The position numbers were made by a program, and so were the translations under genes. The notes beneath the pieces are model-generated. The model ran no database searches, was not told the DNA's origin, and was given only the letters and a program-made list of their open reading frames with translations. Below are positions 8,532 through 16,254 of a stretch of 32,054 bases of DNA, in pieces (positions within the stretch are counted from its first letter, which is position 1; every line of letters begins with the position of its first letter). Origin of the DNA: Bacteroidales bacterium (GTDB taxonomy: Bacteria; Bacteroidota; Bacteroidia; Bacteroidales; Muribaculaceae); contig SUXJ01000015.1 in the NCBI GenBank assembly GCA_015061005.1, forward strand, positions 1 to 32,054, in the 5' to 3' direction.

Positions 8532-9431
8532 TTAGCGGAGGAGGGTTTTGCGGCCGTTGATGATGTAGAGGCCTTTGGCGGGGTTGAGGACTCGGCGGCC
8601 GGTCAGGTCATATATGGGCAGATTGCGGTCGGAGTCGGTGAGTTCCACTTCGGTAATTGCGCTTGAGCCTTCTTGGATAACAAAGGTCAGTTCATCGTTG
8701 GTCAAGTCCTCGCGGAATAGCGAGCAGAAGCTATTCGCCGGCAATACAAGGGTATATTCCGCGCCCTCATCGAGCGTCACCGCCGGGAATGTTGCTCGAG
8801 CTGAGCTAACATTCCAATCTTGCCATTGGATATCGATTGGATATTTGCCGATTGTTTCGCCATTGCGCTGTAAGTACACTACGGGCGAGCCGATGGGATC
8901 AACTTCGGTCCCAATCCAAAGATTACATCCGGTAAATATTTTTGGAGAATCCTCAGAAATATAAAACTCATGCGGCTCCTGTGTGACATAATGATCAAGA
9001 TTCGTAGGAACCACAAGCGGAAAGGAAATTTCTTTATTTGCGAATGTGACATCGTCTAAATCTGCAATACTTCCTGCCTTTATGCGCAACGTATATGTTT
9101 GCCCTAATGGAAGCGCGTTGCAGCTAAAATCAGTAAGTCTAAGAGTTCCTTGTTTGCTCGTGTAATCCGCATTATGCCAATTGCTGATTTCAATTGTGCG
9201 AGGCGATGATATAACTTCGTCTCCTAACAAAACCGATATCTCATAATTTTTAGTCAACTGAAGTTCACAACCAAATCTGATTTCCATGTTATCTAAAGGG
9301 AAAATAAATTCATATAGAGTCAAACCATACAAACCTCTATGCGAGAAGCTTGCCGGTGGGAAATCTTTTGCGTTGATGCTATATGTCATTGAAGCAATCA
9401 GCAGACATAGTGTCAATAAAATTCGTTTCAT
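8532..9431 (-). CDS. Exported protein of unknown function with T9SS-type tail
   Basis: A 299-residue protein when started at the ATG at 9431, which gives a good signal peptide (MKRILLTLCLLIASMTYS). An upstream in-frame ATG at 9467 would add 12 residues that spoil it. The mature part has no domain I recognise; it looks beta-rich. The C terminus carries IYDLTGRRVLNPAKGLYIIN and then GRKTLLR, matching the tails of the proteins at 25890 and 28488. It is therefore probably exported through the inner membrane and then by T9SS. It is convergent with thyA across 21 bp and follows the small ORF ending at 9439 by 7 bp. Confidence 0.75.
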   Translation of the reverse strand: MKRILLTLCLLIASMTYSINAKDFPPASFSHRGLYGLTLYEFIFPLDNMEIRFGCELQLTKNYEISVLLGDEVISSPRTIEISNWHNADYTSKQGTLRLTDFSCNALPLGQTYTLRIKAGSIADLDDVTFANKEISFPLVVPTNLDHYVTQEPHEFYISEDSPKIFTGCNLWIGTEVDPIGSPVVYLQRNGETIGKYPIDIQWQDWNVSSARATFPAVTLDEGAEYTLVLPANSFCSLFREDLTNDELTFVIQEGSSAITEVELTDSDRNLPIYDLTGRRVLNPAKGLYIINGRKTLLR

Positions 9432-9438
9432 AGCGGTA

Positions 9439-9642
9439 TTATTCTCTTGGAGTGTTAATGACTGCATGATAAGCGTTGACTAAGCAGGCATCAGCCAAAT
9501 GGTCAAAGTATTTGTGACAAAAATCCCGGTCAGCGTCAAGGAACGCTTTGTTAGCGGACTGCAAGTCGGAGGTTGCAGCACCATTCACAGTTGCCATTGG
9601 GAGGAACAACGGCAGGAGTATTGCGAGCAGTTGTTTTCTCAT
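9439..9642 (-). CDS. Small exported ORF, possibly a gene remnant
   Basis: A 67-residue ORF. Residues 1-21 (MRKQLLAILLPLFLPMATVNG) form a convincing signal peptide. The remaining 46 residues, with two cysteines, match nothing I know. It ends 7 bp before the start of the next exported protein and is on the same strand, so the two could form a small operon. It may be real, or the surviving 5' end of a longer exported protein. Confidence 0.45.
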   Translation of the reverse strand: MRKQLLAILLPLFLPMATVNGAATSDLQSANKAFLDADRDFCHKYFDHLADACLVNAYHAVINTPRE

Positions 9643-9707
9643 GGTTCGAGTGTTGATTTAAGGGGTTAATGATTGGGGTTTTCGGTCTCACGCTTGAGAT
9701 TTGTGCC

Positions 9708-9740
9708 CAAATATACGAAACCGAAATACGGTTTTGCAAG
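9708..9740 (-). promoter_or_regulatory. Possible promoter for the 9642/9431 gene pair
   Basis: On the minus strand the sequence reads TATATTTG (9715 down to 9708), a TAnnTTTG match. The -33 element is poor: CTTG at 9740-9737 after a 21-nt spacer. It lies 65 nt before the ATG at 9642. Confidence 0.45.
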
Positions 9741-9772
9741 TGGATTGGCGAGTTTTTTTGTTTTTTTAAGAT

Positions 9773-9808
9773 TTATGTAACTTATGTGACTTATGTTGCT
9801 TATGTGGG
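9773..9808. repeat. Four tandem copies of a 9-bp repeat
   Basis: TTATGTAAC, TTATGTGAC, TTATGTTGC and TTATGTGGG follow each other without a gap (unit TTATGTNNS). The unit is a multiple of three and would read Tyr-Val-X if translated, but no credible gene covers it. Similar short tandem units recur between genes in Bacteroidales as far as I recall. The role is unknown. Confidence 0.8.
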
Positions 9809-9830
9809 GTGGAGAGGGGGGGTATGTATG

Positions 9831-9996
9831 ACAAAAGGGGGACTCGGTCGGTGCAAGTTTCCCAGGCTTGCACTGACGGAGTCCCCCTTGAGTTTTTGCC
9901 GACCGCGGCCTACCCGGCGGCGTGTTTGGAATGACCGGGACGGATCATTCACCCTCTTGTTCCAACATTTCAATGTACTCACTTTGACATTCTGAT
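9831..9996 (-). ncRNA. Candidate structured small RNA with own promoter and terminator
   Basis: Read on the minus strand, a -7 box (TAACTTTG, 10008-10001) is followed by a chain of potential stems. CAACAT/ATGTTG (10000-9995 with 9968-9963) encloses AATGT/ACATT (9991-9987 with 9976-9972). Next comes GAATGA/TCATTC (9950-9945 with 9934-9929), whose inner CCG/CGG closes on a triloop. Then there is a GC-rich stretch (about 9923-9899), and finally a 23-bp hairpin (arms 9889-9867 and 9857-9835, with one mismatch and one G-U pair) ending in TTTT. The expected transcript is about 165 nt. It does not look like 6S, RNase P, SRP RNA or tmRNA. No family was recognised. The ends are estimated. Confidence 0.55.
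9835..9889. terminator. Long 23-bp hairpin
   Basis: The arms at 9835-9857 and 9867-9889 pair over 23 positions with one mismatch, one G-U and a 9-nt loop. On the minus strand TTTTG follows, fitting a terminator for the candidate RNA. On the plus strand GAGTTTTTG follows. This stem is much longer than a usual terminator, so it may also be part of the RNA's function or a repeat element. Confidence 0.7.
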
Positions 9997-10000
9997 GTTG

Positions 10001-10029
10001 CAAAGTTACGAAGGGAACAGAGGGTGAAA
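10001..10029 (-). promoter_or_regulatory. Promoter facing the candidate small RNA
   Basis: On the minus strand this reads TTTC (10029-10026), a 17-nt spacer, then TAACTTTG (10008-10001). The -7 box is exact; the -33 is one base off. No credible ORF starts directly downstream (only an 8-codon reading frame), which supports a non-coding product. Confidence 0.6.
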
Positions 10030-10060
10030 GCGTAGATTTTCGTCAGTCGGGGTAAATTTT

Positions 10061-10927
10061 TTAGCGGAGGTTTATGAGTTTGAGGGTTTGCGGAGAGAGG
10101 AAGTTGCGTAATTCCGAATATGGAATGGTGCATGAGGGGTGACCCATTGAGTACGGTGCGATTTCATATTGCTGATAAACGAAGGTGATGCCGCTCTTGC
10201 CGAATTGAGGGTTGCCGGCAGGCAAATCGAGAACTTCGGGGTCTATCAGCAAAGCGGCTCCAAGGCTTTCGTCGGGAAATTTCTTTTCGAAGTATTGCTC
10301 CCACAGGGCATTGCGAATCAGGTCGAGCAAATCCGCCTTCTTGTCGGGGAGAAACACGTTTTCGTTCGTGAGCATTTCGCCGTTTTCGGCATTAAACGTC
10401 TGCCCCATAAGCAAGGTAGAGCCGTGGGCTCCGCCCAAGTACATATATTCGGAGAAAGTATATGTCAGCAGTTTGCCGGAATTATAACTCGGAGCAAACG
10501 ATATGTCAAATTCATAAGGACAGCTCCAATCTTCTCCGTCCGGTCCTCGCATTTCAGCCTCAGAAGTGCGGATAAGTGCATTGCTGCACCTCCTCACAAG
10601 CATTCTGCCGTTTCCGAGCAATTCGGGCGGAGTTGCAAACATGGGTTGCTCGCCCTGATTTGCGTGCGATAAAAAGTCTGCCAGCCACTGCCTTACGGCG
10701 GTCAGCAACTCCGCATTTCCGGACTGAGGATACTGCCCTGAGATTTTCACAGACACATAGCCCGACCCAACATCAACTTTTCGTTCCGAGGTTATGGTCT
10801 TGGCTAAAAAGACAGTGTTATCAGGTTCGGCAGCGATCAGCGTCGTACTGCAGATGGTAACGGCAGCAATTGCCGCAATCAGGCTTTTAATGACTTTCAT
10901 CTTTATTTTCATATCTGATATTTTCAT
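10061..10927 (-). CDS. Exported DUF3298 (RsiV-like) protein
   Basis: A 288-residue protein if started at the ATG at 10927; ATGs at 10912 and 10900 are also possible. All give a signal sequence with core VIKSLIAAIAAVTICSTTLIAA, and the cysteine leaves a lipoprotein possible. The DUF3298 region is marked by the Y-GGAHG motif (EYMYLGGAHGSTLLMGQTF) near the middle and a C-terminal part similar to RsiV/PdaC-type periplasmic domains. The molecular role in Bacteroidetes is unknown. A longer ORF upstream to 11335 is excluded because it lies inside the next gene. It follows the TIGR02757 gene by 8 bp and is the last gene of the operon. Confidence 0.8.
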   Translation of the reverse strand: MKISDMKIKMKVIKSLIAAIAAVTICSTTLIAAEPDNTVFLAKTITSERKVDVGSGYVSVKISGQYPQSGNAELLTAVRQWLADFLSHANQGEQPMFATPPELLGNGRMLVRRCSNALIRTSEAEMRGPDGEDWSCPYEFDISFAPSYNSGKLLTYTFSEYMYLGGAHGSTLLMGQTFNAENGEMLTNENVFLPDKKADLLDLIRNALWEQYFEKKFPDESLGAALLIDPEVLDLPAGNPQFGKSGITFVYQQYEIAPYSMGHPSCTIPYSELRNFLSPQTLKLINLR

Positions 10928-10935
10928 ATAATCGT

Positions 10936-11694
10936 TTATTCCACTCCGAGCCCGAATAATGCAAAATCGAAATACGTCGGGTCCTCGGGACGCAGCGTGC
11001 GCAATGCGGCGGTTATCTCCTCGGCTGTGCGCTTGTCGTTGGCGCGTCGCACGGTCAGCCCAATGGCACGAGAAGTGTTGCCCACGTGCACATCTAACGG
11101 AATATATAAATCGGCCGGAGTCAGTGAGTTCCAAACGCCCATATCGACAATACCGTCGTTTCTCACCAGCCAACGCAAAGCCATATTCAAGCGTTTCAAC
11201 GCCGTGGATTGGAGATTTAGGGGCAAGCATCGCGAATCCGTCCGTCCGCCGTTTGCCGCCGCCATGCGCCGGTTCAGAGCCTCGGCAAGCCGCCATGGGG
11301 CACAATCTTGCCCAACAAGTTTGAGCGAGCCGCAAAAAGCGTCCAAGCTCGGAAATTCGGCATAGATTGAGCGCAAGCCCCGAAGCAAATGCTTCAGATT
11401 TCGGCCGAAAAAGGTGCGGTGAATATTCTGCTCATCGTCAATCGCCTCAAACGCACCCTCTCTCACCCAATCAGCAGGCTGATTTTCGGCAAATACAAGC
11501 AGTCGCTCAATATCACGGCATATCATCTTCCGATTGCCCCACGCCAAGTGTGAAGACAAGAGAGCCACGACCTCAATGTCGGCAACAGTCCGGAACCTCC
11601 GGGGGAATTGTACGGGGTCAGCCGCCACGAACTCCGGAGAGTTAATCCTCGCAGCCTCCCGTTCGAGCATTTCTGCAACTTCCGATGCAATCAT
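10936..11694 (-). CDS. TIGR02757 family protein (DUF2400)
   Basis: A 252-residue cytoplasmic protein that I recognise as TIGR02757/DUF2400. Family landmarks include LLSSHLAWGNRKMICRDIE near residues 45-65, LNMALRWLVRNDGIVDMGVW in the middle and PLDVHVGNTSRAIGL near 200. The family is common in Bacteroidetes and of unknown function; the helical pattern recalls HhH-GPD DNA glycosylases (distant, inferred). Its ATG overlaps the TGA of porX in an ATGA arrangement, indicating translational coupling. Confidence 0.88.
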   Translation of the reverse strand: MIASEVAEMLEREAARINSPEFVAADPVQFPRRFRTVADIEVVALLSSHLAWGNRKMICRDIERLLVFAENQPADWVREGAFEAIDDEQNIHRTFFGRNLKHLLRGLRSIYAEFPSLDAFCGSLKLVGQDCAPWRLAEALNRRMAAANGGRTDSRCLPLNLQSTALKRLNMALRWLVRNDGIVDMGVWNSLTPADLYIPLDVHVGNTSRAIGLTVRRANDKRTAEEITAALRTLRPEDPTYFDFALFGLGVE

Positions 11695-13229
11695 TTAGGC
11701 GAGAGAGTTACTAACGGAATGACCATTTCTTCAAGCGATATGCCACCGTGCTGAAAAGTGTCGGTATAATACTGCACGTAGTAATTATAGTTATTGGGGT
11801 AAGCAAAAAAGTCACGGCCATAGGCAAAGATATAGGCAGTGCTGACATTGGGCGACGGCAAGCCATAGTCAGCCGGGCGCGTAATCTCAAACACCTGCTT
11901 TGGATTATAATTCAGCATCTTGCCAAGCTTATAGCGCAGGTTAGTGTTAGTGTTTCTGTCACCAACCACCTTAATTGGATTGGTCACCCTGACAGTGCCA
12001 TGGTCAGTGGTCAAAATCACTTTATAGCCCTTTTCAGCGACTTTACGCAAGAACTCCAGAGCCGATGAATGCTTGAACCAAGATTCCGTAATGGAGCGGT
12101 ATGCTGCATTTGTCGAAGCTAATTCGCGCATCATCTTTGACTCCGTTCTCGCATGGCTCATCATGTCAATAAAATTGAACACAACGACGTTCAAATCATT
12201 GCTTTCCAGATTTGCAACTTCTCGAATCAAACGCTCTCCGGCAGCATTATCGTTGATTTTGTTGTATGAGAATTTTACTCCCTTGCGCCTGTAACGCTCA
12301 AATTGAGTGGCAATCAGCGGCGACTCGTTAAGATTCTTGCCCCGCTCGTCATCCTCATCGACCCATAAGTCCGGAAACATGCGCTCAATATCACGCGGCA
12401 TCAACCCCGAAAAAATTGAATTACGAGCATACTGAGTTGCAGTGGGCAAGATTGAGCAATACGTATCTTCCTTAATGGTAAAATACTCGCCGAGAAGCGG
12501 ACGCACCATGCGCCATTGGTCAAGACGGAAATTATCGATTAAGATGAAAAATACTTTCTCTCCGGCATCAAGCAGAGGGAAAACGCATCGCTTAAACACA
12601 TCGGGGCTCATCAGCGGACGGTTAACCCCGTCGAGCCAATCGCGATAATTGCGCTTTACAAAACGCCCGAAAGCAACGTTTGCCTCCTGCTTCTGCATTT
12701 CGAGCATCTCATCCATATTGGTCTCACGCCCGGCAAGTTCCAGCTCCCAATAGGTCAGAGTTTCATAAAGTCGCTGCCAATCCTCAAAAGTTTCGCACGA
12801 GCCGATTTTGCTGCTCAAATCCATGAATTCTTGCCTGTAATCGGCTCCGGTCTGCTCGCTGACCAATCGCTCGGCATGGAGATTTTTCTTGATGCTAAGC
12901 AATATCTGATTCGGGTTAACGGGTTTGATGAGATAGTCGGCAATGTTTTGCCCCACCGCTTGGTCCATAATATTCTCCTCCTCGTTCTTGGTAATCATTA
13001 TAACGGGAGTGTGCGGCAAAATTCGCTTAAGCCTCTGCAAAGTTTCCAAGCCCGACAACCCCGGCATATTCTCGTCGAGGAATATTAAATCGGGATGATG
13101 CTCCGCAGCCTGATCAAGGGCGTCTCTGCCATTATTGACAGTGAGAACCTCATAACCCTTGGTTCGCAGAAACATGATGTGAGGCTTCAGCAAATCAATT
13201 TCATCATCGACCCAAAGAATCTTACTCAT
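11691..13229 (-). CDS. porX: PorX-type response regulator with PglZ phosphatase domain
   Basis: A 512-residue protein. Residues 1-118 are a CheY-like receiver: acidic pair D8/D9, phosphoacceptor D52 (LIFLDENMPG), T80 and K102 at standard places. A helical linker (about 119-210) follows. Then comes an alkaline-phosphatase-superfamily PglZ domain with metal-site candidates D232 (IDNFRLDQW), the LPTATQYARNS loop with its Thr nucleophile, D355/H359, D409/H410 and H494. In Porphyromonas and Flavobacterium, PorX regulates T9SS and hydrolyses cyclic oligonucleotides. The ATG at 13229 is preceded by AAGGAG at 13242-13237, an unusually good Shine-Dalgarno for this group; an earlier TTG at 13235 is rejected. 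It lies 18 bp after the esterase-mutarotase gene. Confidence 0.93.
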   Translation of the reverse strand: MSKILWVDDEIDLLKPHIMFLRTKGYEVLTVNNGRDALDQAAEHHPDLIFLDENMPGLSGLETLQRLKRILPHTPVIMITKNEEENIMDQAVGQNIADYLIKPVNPNQILLSIKKNLHAERLVSEQTGADYRQEFMDLSSKIGSCETFEDWQRLYETLTYWELELAGRETNMDEMLEMQKQEANVAFGRFVKRNYRDWLDGVNRPLMSPDVFKRCVFPLLDAGEKVFFILIDNFRLDQWRMVRPLLGEYFTIKEDTYCSILPTATQYARNSIFSGLMPRDIERMFPDLWVDEDDERGKNLNESPLIATQFERYRRKGVKFSYNKINDNAAGERLIREVANLESNDLNVVVFNFIDMMSHARTESKMMRELASTNAAYRSITESWFKHSSALEFLRKVAEKGYKVILTTDHGTVRVTNPIKVVGDRNTNTNLRYKLGKMLNYNPKQVFEITRPADYGLPSPNVSTAYIFAYGRDFFAYPNNYNYYVQYYTDTFQHGGISLEEMVIPLVTLSPK

Positions 13230-13247
13230 TGGCAATCTCCTTAAGAG

Positions 13248-16200
13248 TTAAAAATCCAACTTCAAGACTTCCGACGTTCTGATTCTCGGCTTTAATTCAC
13301 CTCCGTAGAGGTAAAGCGAGCCCTCGCCATCGGGAATCAACGCTGCACCTGCACGCGCCGCATCGGGAGTGGTCAAGACCACTTCCCAGCTGTTGCTTAC
13401 GGGATTATATACAATCACATTCGGATTAAACCGATACCATTCGATCGGGTGCATCAAATAGTCCGGGGCTTGATTTTGCAAAGCCGACAGGAACACGTCT
13501 TTGTTGACTCCTCCACACACGGCAATGCGCCCGTCGGGCAAAGAGGCCGCCACGCCGCCTCCTGTGGCCAGCTCAATGCCATTACCGTCTGACGGCGCGG
13601 GCAGAGGGCTCCACTTTCCGGTCGTCGGGTCATATTTCAGTCCGTCAAGTTCCAGAGTGGCATCTTTTCCACTACCGGCAAATCCTCCCCAAAGATACAG
13701 ACATCCACCTGCCGCAGCCATGACAGGCTGCACTCGCGGATTTCCGGGCATGGACTTCAACTTTTGCCATTTGCCGGACTCCATATCAAGGGCATACAGA
13801 TTCTTTGAAGGCTTTCCGGAGTTATTACCGCCGGCAACATAAACGGTTTTGCCTATTGCCGCAGCAGCGGCATTGTCAACAGCCTCGGGCATAGATGGCA
13901 ACTCGTTTAAGCCGTCAGCAGTGAGCACCCACACCTTGCCATTCGGAGCAATCCACACCGGTCCCTGCTCAGTTTGCGCCGAAGCTCCATAGGCCATAGG
14001 CTCGGGCAACGAGCCGATGCGCTTCCATTGCATATCTGACGGGTCGGCTGCATAGATTCCGCGATAACTCTTTTTTGAACTCGCGGGGCCTAACGGATCT
14101 TCGGGGAAATTACATCCTCCGGCAATCACAGGAAGATGCCCGAGACGACCAAAGAATGGAGCTGAAACCCCGTTTTCGTATCCGGGCTCAATGTCGAAGT
14201 CAGCAGCATTGTCGGCCTCAGCCTTAAATGTTGAGGCAGGCAGCCCTGCACCATTAACCACATTTGCACGAGTAAACGGCTGCCATGCATAACGCACATA
14301 GCGAGGATTCTTAACGTTCATATTTTTCAAAATAATTTTATTGTCAATAATTTCAGCGTCTGCAGGATAATAAACGCCTTCATGTTCTGCAAGTTCAAAG
14401 CAACACGCCGGAGCCCCGTCGGAAGTGGTCAAGCCATCGGCATTACTGAAGCAAAGTACCATTCGACCATTTTCCGAAACAGCACTCTGAAGCGTCGGTC
14501 CGCAATCCACAACGTTGGCATATCCATAGGTGCGATGCAAAGCCAATCGAGCCAGACGGTCTCCCACCGGAGCCTTCTGCTTTGGGTGAACATCGAGCGA
14601 ATCGCCCACATCGCTTGTCACCGCCATGCCCGCAAACGGTATTTCATCGGCCATGCGTCGCTGACTGTCGCGAAATTCAGGCCACGACGGACGGTTTATG
14701 CTGCTAAGTTGCACGAAGTAGAACGGCATCTTGGGGTTAGCGAATTCTCGACGCCATGAGTCAACCAAAAGCGGAAACAGCTGCTCGTGAAGCTCGATAT
14801 TATGAGCATTCGACTCGCCTTGATACCATATTGTGCCGGCTATCGGGAAGCCCATCAGAGGTCTAATCCCTGCCGCAAAGAGATATGACGGCTCATAAGG
14901 ATGACGAGACTCGGAGGCGTATTCACCCAAATTTTCTCTGATACGCCCTTGAACCCATTTTTGCAAATAGTCGTTGCCCTGCGGATTTATCAATATCTCG
15001 GGGACTGAAGCCTCAAGGGTATTGATGTCTATCCAAGATTCCGCAGGCGAGCCGCCTATGGCATTACATATAATTCCGATCGGCACCTGAAGGGAATCGC
15101 GCAACTGAGTGGCAAAATGATACGCCACAGCGGAAAATGCCGCCGTCGGCGCGCCCCACTTTGCCGAGCGATAATGGCGCAGCGCATCTGTTTCGGCTCT
15201 GACGGAGTCAGACCACTTGTAGATATCCGTATGGGCAATGGGCTTCATATCATAGACGCGGAGCAATGAGTCTTCGCGCGGAGTCTGACGCAAATGGTAC
15301 TCCATATTGCTCTGGCCGGAAGCAAGCCAAACCTCGCCGGCAAGAATCTTGCTCAACACAATGGTGGAATCTCCGTCGGTAACGGTTAGCGTATATTGCG
15401 GTCCTGTGACTAACGGCGAGGTCTTCACCCACCATTCTCCACGATTGTTTGCCACGGCACGAAATCTGCGCCCGTCCAACTCAACAGTGATTTTCTTGCC
15501 GGCATCTGCGCGACCGCGTATGGTCAATGGGACATTGCGCTGCACTATCATGCCGCTTTGCCACACCTCCGGGAGGCTAAGTCCGCCGTAATTGCCTGTA
15601 ATAGCTCCGCGAACCGTTTCCGCCAGAATTGTCGCACCTTCGACATCAGGGTGTATGCCGTCGAAAATCAAATCCTGACGATCGCGGAGCGGACTGTCGA
15701 AATCAATCAGTTCCGCACCCGTAATCTCAGCCACTTCTCTGATTGCGTCTTGAATCTTCAAGCGCCAATCGCGAGTGCCGGTTCTGAAACGAGGATGAGA
15801 AGATCGGAGCGGACTGAGCAAGGCAACGAGTATTCGTGCATGCGGATTTCGCTCCTTGAATGAATTTATCAAACCGACATAATCGCCGATAAATTCCGCA
15901 TTAAAATTGGGCCAATTGCGCGGATCGGTGTCGTTTACACCCAAATGAATCACCACGATGTCGGCAGCAAACTCTAATGCCGCCTCATATTCCGGCAACT
16001 TCATGTAGGGTCTGTGACCTCGATTAAGGAGCGTTGCTCCCGAATGTCCGAAGTTTTTCACCTCATATCCGTTGCCAAGCATACGTTGCAATTGAGACGG
16101 GTAGGCATTGACCTCACGGTCGGGCAACAAATAGCCATAGGTGATACTATTGCCAACGCAAGCAACCTTGACAGGTGCGACGGTTTCGCCATAGGCAAAC

Positions 16201-16253
16201 GTCACCGCCGTTGCCACCATGACCACAATCGCAATCAGTCCTCTTTTCAGCAT
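13248..16253 (-). CDS. Exported double-esterase/kelch mutarotase fusion (NanS-NanM type)
   Basis: A 1001-residue protein with signal peptide 1-22. Domain 1 (about 27-218) is an SGNH hydrolase: GNS with S36, G70, G105/N107 (LGVND) and D198/H201 (DGIH). Domain 2 (about 225-580) is a sialate O-acetylesterase: GQSNM with S315, QGESN 478-482 and D554/H556. Domain 3 (about 690-1001) is a kelch propeller with repeated VAGG/LWGG/CGG/LYGG blades, similar to the cyclically permuted NanM mutarotase (N-acetylneuraminate epimerase). Two esterase modules are known in NanS/EstA of Bacteroidetes; the fused mutarotase is uncommon as far as I know. All catalytic residues look present. It probably acts in the periplasm. 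It starts 1 bp after the epimerase gene. Confidence 0.85.
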   Translation of the reverse strand: MLKRGLIAIVVMVATAVTFAYGETVAPVKVACVGNSITYGYLLPDREVNAYPSQLQRMLGNGYEVKNFGHSGATLLNRGHRPYMKLPEYEAALEFAADIVVIHLGVNDTDPRNWPNFNAEFIGDYVGLINSFKERNPHARILVALLSPLRSSHPRFRTGTRDWRLKIQDAIREVAEITGAELIDFDSPLRDRQDLIFDGIHPDVEGATILAETVRGAITGNYGGLSLPEVWQSGMIVQRNVPLTIRGRADAGKKITVELDGRRFRAVANNRGEWWVKTSPLVTGPQYTLTVTDGDSTIVLSKILAGEVWLASGQSNMEYHLRQTPREDSLLRVYDMKPIAHTDIYKWSDSVRAETDALRHYRSAKWGAPTAAFSAVAYHFATQLRDSLQVPIGIICNAIGGSPAESWIDINTLEASVPEILINPQGNDYLQKWVQGRIRENLGEYASESRHPYEPSYLFAAGIRPLMGFPIAGTIWYQGESNAHNIELHEQLFPLLVDSWRREFANPKMPFYFVQLSSINRPSWPEFRDSQRRMADEIPFAGMAVTSDVGDSLDVHPKQKAPVGDRLARLALHRTYGYANVVDCGPTLQSAVSENGRMVLCFSNADGLTTSDGAPACCFELAEHEGVYYPADAEIIDNKIILKNMNVKNPRYVRYAWQPFTRANVVNGAGLPASTFKAEADNAADFDIEPGYENGVSAPFFGRLGHLPVIAGGCNFPEDPLGPASSKKSYRGIYAADPSDMQWKRIGSLPEPMAYGASAQTEQGPVWIAPNGKVWVLTADGLNELPSMPEAVDNAAAAAIGKTVYVAGGNNSGKPSKNLYALDMESGKWQKLKSMPGNPRVQPVMAAAGGCLYLWGGFAGSGKDATLELDGLKYDPTTGKWSPLPAPSDGNGIELATGGGVAASLPDGRIAVCGGVNKDVFLSALQNQAPDYLMHPIEWYRFNPNVIVYNPVSNSWEVVLTTPDAARAGAALIPDGEGSLYLYGGELKPRIRTSEVLKLDF

Positions 16254-16254
16254 A

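Noticed and set aside
9669-9995. 108-codon plus-strand ORF reading the 9-bp repeat as TYVTYVAYV
   Set aside because: It is made of the tandem repeat and the hairpin region, lacks a promoter and resembles no protein.
9831-10008. Known housekeeping RNA (6S, SRP, RNase P, tmRNA) or riboswitch
   Set aside because: The shape is a chain of separate hairpins rather than the 6S rod. The conserved RNase P and SRP sequence blocks are not seen, and the nearest downstream gene begins after the terminator, arguing against a simple riboswitch.
10928-11335. N-terminal extension of the DUF3298 ORF
   Set aside because: It lies entirely inside the TIGR02757 gene in another frame and reads as low-quality Arg/Ala sequence. 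The signal peptide begins at or after 10927.
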